Assembly: GCA_046259385.1 (NCBI GenBank)
Contig: JBJYWI010000084.1
Location: 1-10,903, forward strand
DNA from: CAVWDI01 sp046259385
GTDB taxonomy: Bacteria; Chloroflexota; Anaerolineae; Anaerolineales; UBA4823
Length of the DNA stretch: 10,903 nucleotides
Direction: 5' to 3'
Shown piece after piece: positions 6,144-10,903 of this stretch (its first letter is position 1; the number at the start of each line of letters is the position of its first letter). Made by a program: the position numbers and the translations under genes. The notes below the pieces were generated by a model. The model was given only the letters and a program-made list of their open reading frames with translations. It searched no databases and was not told where the DNA came from.

Positions 6144-7517
6144 ATGCGATTCAAGTTTTTTCTTTCCTTTGCTGCAATTATCCTGGTAACACTTTTGTCA
6201 GTAGCATATTTTGCGCGCCAAGAAACAGCCCAGCAGGTCCAAGCGTTCATCTACCGGGGAGGAATTTACGGGGCGGAGGGTTTGGTCCAGACCCTGGAGA
6301 GCTATTACCTAGATCACGGCTCCTGGGATGGGGTTGAAGAATTATTTGAAACCACTGGAAAAGGATTCGGGGGTGGAGCGGGCGCTGGTCCAGGTGGCGG
6401 CCGCGGCGCCGGACGTGGAGCCGGGGAAAACCTGACGCTCTACGATAACCAGGGTGTTCTGATCTACAACCCCCATAACTCCGGGAGCGAAGGAAATCTG
6501 GGACCGGAGCAGCTGTCCTCTGCAGTTGAGTTGATTGTCAATGGCGATACTGCCGGTTACCTTTACTCCCCTGCAAGCCAGGATTTCAGCAGTGAGCTGG
6601 AAACAAATTTGCTGGAGAGGCTGAACCAGGCCTCGCTAAACGCGGCTCTGATCGCGGCTGGCTTCGCGCTGCTGCTTGCGATCGGGCTAACAATTTACCT
6701 GCTGCGCCCGGTCAGATCTCTCACCAGCGCGGTGATTAAGATGAAAGAAGGTAATCTCAGCCAGAGGGTTGATGTGCGCGGAAATGATGAAATCGCCGCT
6801 CTGGGAGACGCCTTTAACCAGATGGCTGCCAAGCTGGAAGGCGAACAGGAACGCCGTCAGGCGATGACAGCCGATATCGCCCACGAACTGCGCACTCCCT
6901 TGGCGGTTCAGCGCGCTAACCTGGAAGCGATGCTGGACGGAGTCGAACCGAGGACGGACGACAACATCCGGATTACACTGCAGCAGAACGAGCTGCTTGA
7001 AAGGTTGGTCGCTGATTTGCGAACCCTGGCACTTGCTGATGCGGGCGAGCTGAAGCTGGAACTTCAGAAAACAGATATCAATACCCTCACGGCTGGAATT
7101 ATCGAGCGTTTCCAGCAGCATGCCAGGGGTAAAGGGGTTCAACTCTTCTATTCATCTCCAAAAACACTCCCCGCTCTAAGACTCGACCCTAACAGAACCG
7201 AGCAGATTCTAGCAAACCTGCTCGAGAACGCTCTCCGATTCTCACCTGATGGCGGTTCAATAATGGTCGAGACAGGCATGGATGAAGAAGCGGTATTTAT
7301 CAACGTGCGCGATTCGGGCCCGGGTATCCCAGAAGATGCCTTACCCCACATCTTTGAACGTTTCTACCGTGAGGACAATTCCCGAAGCCGCCAGGGCGGC
7401 GGAACCGGGTTGGGCTTGGCGATCGCGCGGAAACTTGCAGAGGCGCAGGGAGGCACGCTCACAGCTTCAAACCTTCCAGAAGGCGGGGCTATTTTCAGGT
7501 TAACTCTACCGCTATAA
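6144..7517 (+). CDS. BaeS-like sensor histidine kinase with a Gly-rich insert in the sensor domain
   Basis: This 457-residue kinase has membrane segment 1 (about 5-23), an extracytoplasmic sensor region (about 25-165), membrane segment 2 (about 166-187) and a HAMP linker (about 188-240). HisKA follows, with phospho-acceptor His247 in IAHELRTPLA, and then a HATPase domain. The ATPase shows the N box (Asn358/Asn362 in ANLLENALRFSPDG), the G1 box DSGPGIPED (390-398), the F box IFERFYRED and the G2 box GTGLGLAIA. The sensor contains the ALVQTLESYY/GSWDGVEEL-type segment common in this kinase group. It also has an odd tract at 73-94 made almost only of Gly, Ala and Arg. The start is nine bases after the regulator stop with a poor ribosome site, so expression probably depends on coupling to the regulator. 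The signal is unknown; location suggests redox or envelope state. Confidence 0.93.
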   Translation: MRFKFFLSFAAIILVTLLSVAYFARQETAQQVQAFIYRGGIYGAEGLVQTLESYYLDHGSWDGVEELFETTGKGFGGGAGAGPGGGRGAGRGAGENLTLYDNQGVLIYNPHNSGSEGNLGPEQLSSAVELIVNGDTAGYLYSPASQDFSSELETNLLERLNQASLNAALIAAGFALLLAIGLTIYLLRPVRSLTSAVIKMKEGNLSQRVDVRGNDEIAALGDAFNQMAAKLEGEQERRQAMTADIAHELRTPLAVQRANLEAMLDGVEPRTDDNIRITLQQNELLERLVADLRTLALADAGELKLELQKTDINTLTAGIIERFQQHARGKGVQLFYSSPKTLPALRLDPNRTEQILANLLENALRFSPDGGSIMVETGMDEEAVFINVRDSGPGIPEDALPHIFERFYREDNSRSRQGGGTGLGLAIARKLAEAQGGTLTASNLPEGGAIFRLTLPL

Positions 7518-7597
7518 ATCAGCTTCGCTTTACTCGGGATATACCATCCTGTAACCAAGCAACTTCCCGATCTTGAAATTAAAATTCTTTTTTATAC

Positions 7598-7623
7598 CGT
7601 AACCGGATTCAATCTTAAACGTC
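7598..7623 (+). promoter_or_regulatory. Putative ECF-type promoter upstream of the ECF sigma gene
   Basis: CGTAAC (7598-7603), a 16-base spacer and CGTC (7620-7623) match the general ECF promoter form (TGAAAC or TGTAAC, 16-17 bases, CGTC/CGTA) known from Bacillus sigma M/W/X-type factors. Its position directly before the sigma gene suggests autoregulation. Transcription would start near 7630-7632. Confidence 0.5.
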
Positions 7624-7640
7624 ATACATTAATGAGGTGA

Positions 7641-8186
7641 GTGATTAAATCCGATCCATTGATAGAACGCCTGCACCAATGGGATGAACTCGCACTTGCA
7701 GAGGTATATGATACTTATGCCCCGGCGATTTACCGCTATGCTTACCGTCTGCTCGGCAGCCAGTCCACTGCCCAGGAAATTGTCGCGGATACCTATTACC
7801 GCCTGCTGGTCGCCTTGAAAAACAGACGCGGTCCGACCAAAAATATATCCGCCTGGCTTTACCGGGTCGCCCATAATCTGGTCGTAGATTACTACCGCGG
7901 CGCTTCAGGGCAGGAATCGCTGCCAATTGACTCCGTCCAGCTGGCACAACCAGAGGATGGAACGGAAAGAATTATAGAGAAAGAAAAACTTGCCTCAGTT
8001 AGGCAAGCGCTCTGGAAATTATCTGACTTGCAGCAGCAGGTCATCGCCCTCCGGTTCCTGGAGGGATTAAGCAACGAAGAGGTCGCAGAAATTATGGGCA
8101 AAACAGTCGGTTCGGTTAAAGCGCTCCAGCACCGGGCGCTGGCAGCTCTAAGGCGCACTCTGGAAGAAGAAAATGTCCAAATCTAA
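7641..8186 (+). CDS. ECF-family RNA polymerase sigma factor
   Basis: This sigma-70 ECF protein of about 181 residues has only regions 2 and 4. Region 2 (about 20-87) includes EVYDTYAPAIYRYAYRLLGS, then AQEIVADTYYRLL and AWLYRVAHNLVVDYYR. Region 4 (about 122-173) includes LSDLQQQVIALRFLEGLSNE and the helix-turn-helix EVAEIMGKTVGSVKALQHRAL. The start is uncertain. An in-frame stop at 7638-7640 forces initiation at or after GTG 7641, but the only ribosome-like sequence, GAGGTGA (7634-7640), abuts it directly, which is closer than usual. The downstream gene overlaps the last 14 bases, so the pair is translationally coupled, as with sigma/anti-sigma partners. A promoter of ECF type precedes it. 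Confidence 0.92.
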   Translation: MIKSDPLIERLHQWDELALAEVYDTYAPAIYRYAYRLLGSQSTAQEIVADTYYRLLVALKNRRGPTKNISAWLYRVAHNLVVDYYRGASGQESLPIDSVQLAQPEDGTERIIEKEKLASVRQALWKLSDLQQQVIALRFLEGLSNEEVAEIMGKTVGSVKALQHRALAALRRTLEEENVQI

Positions 8187-9195
8187 AAAAATCAATGATC
8201 AGGGTTTCAATTTGGTAGACAAGGCGCTGTTAAGTCTGACTGAAGTTCCTCCGCCAGAGGAAGGTTTTTGGGATAAAAGCCGGGGGGCTTTCCTGGCACA
8301 AGCCCGCCAATTTAAAGCGCAACCCGTATCTCAATCGAGCCCAGCACGTCTTAAGAGTTGGGCAGCAGGTTTCGTCAGTATGCTGTCACTAAGAATTCCA
8401 GCTCGAAAGGAGATCAACATGACAAGTTTAGCAACTATTTTTATTACCCTATCGGCGATTTTCGCACTAGCGATCGGAGGGGTCGATGCCGCCCAATCAA
8501 GCCTGCCCGGGACGCCGCTTTACACCCTGAAATCAAATTGGGAAAGCGTCCAGCTTTCCCTAACAAACGACCCGTATGCTCTTGCTGAAAGATCAATAAC
8601 CAATGCAACCAGCCGGGTGCAGGAAGCAATCGGGCTGGCCGGCAGCAGCCGTGACATCCCGACTGATCTGGCGCTCCAATACCAGGCAAGCTTGAATCAA
8701 GCTTTGCAGGCTGCCAGTGGTCTGGATGAATCAAAGCGGTCCCAACTCCTGAACCATATAAATACCCAGCTGGCGCTGCACCAGCAGCTGCTTAGCCAGG
8801 AAAAATCCCAAATCCAGAACAGGTCAGCTTCAGCCCAGAACCAGCTTGCGCTGATGCTGAAAACCGCCCAGCAGACCCAAGAACAGGTCCGCCTGCGTAT
8901 TAACCAGGGAGCGCCATCCCAGCCGCCCGCCGGCGATCAAAATCAACTTCAGTATAAAAATAATAACCAGAATCAAAATCAAAACCAGATTCAAAACCAG
9001 AACGGCAATCAGGACCAGGAACCCCTCCAAAATCAATTCCAATTACAGTTAAAGCCAACTGAACAGTCCCAGGAAAACAACCTCAACATGCATCAAAACC
9101 ACGAGCAGGAAGAAGGACAGCAAGAAGACCAGAATCATATTGACATGCATGATGGAAAAAATAATAAGGGAGGTGATTCCTCCGGCGGAAAATAA
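8173..9195 (+). CDS. Single-pass membrane protein, putative anti-sigma factor, DUF5667-like with Gln/Asn-rich tail
   Basis: This 340-residue protein overlaps the sigma gene. Residues 1-82 would be cytoplasmic (with the short motif EVPPPEEGFWDKSR) and could bind the sigma factor. A membrane segment (about 85-106) follows. A DUF5667-like outside domain (about 107-235) starts AQSSLPGTPLYTLKSNWE and continues with helices including LALQYQASLNQALQAA. The tail (about 245-340) is low complexity: Gln/Asn repeats at 256-300, then an acidic, His-containing end (HIDMHD). DUF5667 proteins are often encoded beside ECF sigma factors, and an anti-sigma role is inferred from position and topology. The usual ZAS zinc motif (HxxxCxxC) is absent. 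A strong internal ribosome site (AAAGGAG, 8406-8412) precedes Met83, so a shorter form lacking the cytoplasmic part could also be made. Confidence 0.82.
   Translation: MSKSKKINDQGFNLVDKALLSLTEVPPPEEGFWDKSRGAFLAQARQFKAQPVSQSSPARLKSWAAGFVSMLSLRIPARKEINMTSLATIFITLSAIFALAIGGVDAAQSSLPGTPLYTLKSNWESVQLSLTNDPYALAERSITNATSRVQEAIGLAGSSRDIPTDLALQYQASLNQALQAASGLDESKRSQLLNHINTQLALHQQLLSQEKSQIQNRSASAQNQLALMLKTAQQTQEQVRLRINQGAPSQPPAGDQNQLQYKNNNQNQNQNQIQNQNGNQDQEPLQNQFQLQLKPTEQSQENNLNMHQNHEQEEGQQEDQNHIDMHDGKNNKGGDSSGGK
8406..8421 (+). promoter_or_regulatory. Strong internal ribosome binding site and ATG within the putative anti-sigma gene
   Basis: AAAGGAG (8406-8412) is six bases before an in-frame ATG (8419-8421, Met83), which is the best ribosome site in this part of the window. 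Initiation here would give a 258-residue product starting just before the membrane segment. Confidence 0.5.
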
Positions 9196-9299
9196 CCACT
9201 GCCCAGACCGTGGCGATGCCGCCTCTGATCAAGCCTAGAAAACAATGTTTCCCAGCCATGATTGAATAGAGGCGCGAGAATCCAAACCAGCAGAAACAC

Positions 9300-9342
9300 A
9301 ACCGCGCCCAAATCCAAATTCTGTAAACTTGGGCGCGGTTTT
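9300..9342 (+). terminator. Terminator-like hairpin after the sigma/anti-sigma operon
   Basis: AACCGCGCCCAA (9300-9311) pairs perfectly with TTGGGCGCGGTT (9329-9340) across a 17-base loop and ends in TTTT (9339-9342). The stem is strong and the T tract short. It lies about 100 bases after the stop of the DUF5667-like gene, and I see no gene in the stretch between. Confidence 0.75.
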
Positions 9343-9402
9343 ACATTCGGCTTCTATTTTGCTGACCTAGTCCTTCGGGTGATTTTTACCTAAAGCTGGG
9401 GA

Positions 9403-9437
9403 GAATATAGAACAAAGGTTCTATATTCTGGTATAAT
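9403..9437 (+). promoter_or_regulatory. Promoter with an 11-bp palindromic operator containing GAAC-N4-GTTC (LexA-like)
   Basis: GAATATAGAAC (9403-9413) and its exact complement GTTCTATATTC (9418-9428) flank AAAG. A perfect -10, TATAAT (9432-9437), follows, and the palindrome covers the -35 and spacer, so a bound protein would repress. The core GAAC-N4-GTTC is the Bacillus-type LexA (DinR) box. Which repressor uses it here is inference. The leader to ATG 9493 would be about 50 bases. Confidence 0.6.
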
Positions 9438-9492
9438 CCACTCCAGACCAGGATCATTTTAGAAATCTGAAACCCAATAAATCTCTTTGCCA

Positions 9493-10269
9493 ATGCCCCG
9501 ACCCCTGCTACCGCCGCGCGGTGTTTTTGTTCCTTCAGAATTGATTTACAACCCCAGCCTCAGCAGCCATCCCCTGCGCACATGGATTCAGCTGCGCGGC
9601 ATTGCCTGGGGCAAATCCGAAACTCCCCAGCTGAGTATGGGACAGCTCCAGGAAATCCTGTTTAAGAGCAGGTCAACCATTTACGGACACATGGCCCTTC
9701 TCAGGTCTCGGGGTGCTCTGCGCTGGCGCCCTTCTGAGAACGGCACGCTCATCGTCAGTTTCCCCGCTTCCCTGCCGGAATTCCCCGATAGCGGTTCTGA
9801 ATCCAGCAAACCGGATATGCCTGCTCCTCATACCCCCAATATTAACCTTCCTGACTTAAAGAAAAGTGAGAGTGAAACCCCTGTCCCGGATTCCGGACTG
9901 GCAAAAATTAGAACACTCATATCACAACAAATGTCTACGGTTAATTTCCCGGGAGAATCCTCCGGTTCGAACCGGGAAATTCCTTGTCGCGATACATCGC
10001 CCGTCTCCATTTACCGCAGTTTGACGAAAATCAAGCCCAACCAGGTCCAACGGACGGAGATCATGCGCCGTGTCACAGATAATGATCGCTGGTACCGGGC
10101 GGTTGAACACTGGTTAGCTCATAAATGGAACCCCAAAAATATTCCCGGGATGCTGGACCTGTACAAACGAGGCGGTCCCGATCGCTGCCGGGTTTGCGAG
10201 AACCAGACACCCAAATCCCAGCTTGAAACCATTCAGGACATGCGAAAGGCAGGGTACGATGGCGAGTAG
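9493..10269 (+). CDS. Winged-helix protein resembling a DnaD-like/phage-type replication initiator
   Basis: This protein of about 258 residues has an N-terminal winged helix (about 12-90) that includes HPLRTWIQLRGIAWG, the helix QLQEILFKSRSTIYGHMALL and the wing GALRWRPSENGTLIV. A Pro/Ser/Glu-rich flexible linker (about 91-165) follows. A small helical C-terminal domain (about 172-228) contains RWYRAVEHWLAHKWNPKNI and GMLDLYKRGG, similar in style to the DnaD/DnaB_2 C-terminal domain. Two late Cys residues occur in RCRVC. The layout of winged helix, linker and helical domain fits a primosome or replisome-organiser protein (DnaD or phage O type). I chose ATG 9493; a TTG at 9487 is possible, and neither has a clear ribosome site. 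It overlaps the next gene by 11 bases, and its promoter carries a LexA-like palindrome. A plain transcriptional regulator cannot be excluded. Confidence 0.65.
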   Translation: MPRPLLPPRGVFVPSELIYNPSLSSHPLRTWIQLRGIAWGKSETPQLSMGQLQEILFKSRSTIYGHMALLRSRGALRWRPSENGTLIVSFPASLPEFPDSGSESSKPDMPAPHTPNINLPDLKKSESETPVPDSGLAKIRTLISQQMSTVNFPGESSGSNREIPCRDTSPVSIYRSLTKIKPNQVQRTEIMRRVTDNDRWYRAVEHWLAHKWNPKNIPGMLDLYKRGGPDRCRVCENQTPKSQLETIQDMRKAGYDGE

Positions 10270-10675
10270 AGATCAGGTTCTGGATGTGCTAACACTGCTG
10301 AGCCAGGCATACCCGGAAAAGAGCAGGTCCCGGGAAACCCTCGAGCTCTACGTCCAGAACCTTTTAGATATACCCCACAGGCTGCTGGAAAAAGCCGCGC
10401 TACAGCATATCCGGGTCTCTAACTGGTTCCCGCGGATCGCTGAACTGCGGGGGACCGCTGTCGAGCTAGCTGGCACAACCGTCTTTCCGTATTCCCAATC
10501 GGAGAAAGGAAACAGCCTGGCTGCCCGGGCGCTGGCCCTGGAGCGCATCTTTTATGAGACAGGCCAGGTTGAAAAAGAGCCCTGGCAGATGCTGGTTCGC
10601 CAGTTCGAACTAGTGGGGAGGACCTACCGGGCAGAATACACCCGCCAGAGGCTGGAGCGATTTCTTTCAAGTTAA
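10259..10675 (+). CDS. Small helical protein, G39P-like helicase loader candidate
   Basis: This 138-residue protein starts at ATG 10259 inside the end of the previous gene (11-base overlap, AAGGCAGG just upstream), so the two are translationally coupled. Residues 1-70 follow the pattern of phage G39P/replicative helicase loader-inhibitor proteins: a helix ending LLSQAYPE, then LELYVQNLLDIPHRLLEKAA, then LQHIRVSNWFPRIAELRGTA. That family has an 'FPP/FPR-x-IAE-[IL]R' signature after a Leu-rich helix. The C-terminal half is helical and charged, with WQMLVRQFELVGRTYRAEYT. With the upstream winged-helix gene it would load the replicative helicase, either for the host chromosome or for a mobile element. 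No other phage genes are visible. The assignment rests on motif resemblance only. Confidence 0.6.
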   Translation: MASRDQVLDVLTLLSQAYPEKSRSRETLELYVQNLLDIPHRLLEKAALQHIRVSNWFPRIAELRGTAVELAGTTVFPYSQSEKGNSLAARALALERIFYETGQVEKEPWQMLVRQFELVGRTYRAEYTRQRLERFLSS

Positions 10676-10679
10676 CTAA

Positions 10680-10714
10680 AAAGTGCCAGTCACTTTAAAA
10701 GTGACTGGCACTTT
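10680..10714. terminator. Bidirectional hairpin between convergent genes
   Basis: AAAGTGCCAGTCAC (10680-10693) pairs perfectly with GTGACTGGCACTTT (10701-10714) around TTTAAAA. Both ends read as A-run/stem/T-run, so it can stop transcription from either side, although the T tract is only three bases. It sits 4 bases after the plus-strand stop and 20 before the minus-strand stop. Such GTGACTGGCAC palindromes may also be dispersed repeats. Confidence 0.7.
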
Positions 10715-10733
10715 CACATTCCTGCGGATCAAC

Positions 10734-10903
10734 TCACCACTTGCAGCAGACCGGCTGGCAGAGACCTATATTGCGCCACTCCTTTTTGCACCAGTCGGGC
10801 CAGCAGTACTTCTTGCAGAATTTTTCCAGATCCTCCTTGCAGCAGTCGGAGACATTTTTAGACCAGCAGTTATAGGGGTACTCGCAGAATTCATATTTAC
10901 CGC
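10734..10903 (-). CDS. Very Cys-rich small protein, C-terminal part (partial)
   Basis: The minus strand is open from the window edge to a TGA complement at 10734-10736, giving at least 55 residues. Ten are Cys and five Trp, with many Lys/Glu and aromatic residues. Counting from the edge, the Cys spacing is C-x5-C-x7-CC-x7-C-x3-C-x4-C-x9-C-x3-CC, and the chain ends VCCKW. Segments include DCCKEDLEKFCKKYCWPDWC. This density suggests a disulfide-stabilised or metal-binding peptide. The opposite strand is open in the mirrored register, but its product is a featureless Ala/Leu-rich chain, so I prefer the minus strand. I do not recognise the family, and the start lies outside the window. Confidence 0.55.
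   Translation of the reverse strand, partial: GKYEFCEYPYNCWSKNVSDCCKEDLEKFCKKYCWPDWCKKEWRNIGLCQPVCCKW

Noticed and set aside
9083..9317. Minus-strand hydrophobic open frames after the DUF5667-like gene
   Set aside because: They overlap the real coding end and the terminator, and lack ribosome sites and recognisable motifs.
1..10903. CRISPR array, tRNA or rRNA genes, insertion sequence transposase
   Set aside because: I found no regularly spaced repeats with spacers, no cloverleaf or rRNA sequence, and no transposase-like coding region on either strand.

Overview
The window looks like chromosomal DNA of a moderately GC-rich, non-model bacterium. I lean towards Chloroflexota (Anaerolineae-like). 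The reasons are a lipoprotein with a long Pro/Thr-rich linker, an ECF sigma factor paired with a DUF5667-like membrane protein, and a BaeS-like two-component pair. This is inference from gene style only; no marker gene is present.

Layout. Positions 1-197 hold the 3' end of an unrecognised gene. Two minus-strand genes follow: a membrane-anchored alpha/beta hydrolase (268-1212) and a lipoprotein (1366-1992). A 333-base AT-rich divergent region leads into a plus-strand redox block. Its first gene is a lipoprotein peroxiredoxin/thioredoxin-like protein (2326-2898) whose reading frame is interrupted only by an in-frame TGA exactly at the first catalytic Cys (Sec-Pro-Pro-Cys). A SECIS-like hairpin lies just downstream, so I read it as a selenoprotein. 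A lipoprotein c-type cytochrome (2922-3680) follows and ends at a strong terminator. Immediately after the terminator are four TTCACA-type half-sites at exact 11-bp spacing. They precede a His-rich, internally duplicated DUF4405-like membrane protein (3861-4475) and a Gly/Gln-rich anchored protein (4538-5275).

A MITE-like imperfect palindrome (5321-5437) separates this from an OmpR/PhoB-type response regulator (probably leaderless) and its histidine kinase (5454-7517). The four half-sites are a natural candidate target for this regulator, which would make the kinase/regulator pair the controller of the neighbouring membrane redox genes. Next come an ECF sigma factor (7641-8186) with an ECF-type promoter in front of it, and an overlapping putative anti-sigma/DUF5667-like membrane protein (8173-9195) that carries a strong internal ribosome binding site.

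After a terminator, a long palindrome containing GAAC-N4-GTTC (the Gram-positive LexA core) overlaps a promoter for two overlapping genes. These resemble a DnaD-like winged-helix replication initiator and a G39P-like helicase-loader component (9493-10675). A hairpin separates them from the C-terminal part of a convergent, very Cys-rich protein (10734-10903) that runs off the window.

The strongest candidates for something undescribed are the selenocysteine lipoprotein/cytochrome c operon, the 11-bp repeat operator linking the two-component system to the DUF4405/Gly-rich pair, and the Cys-rich partial protein.
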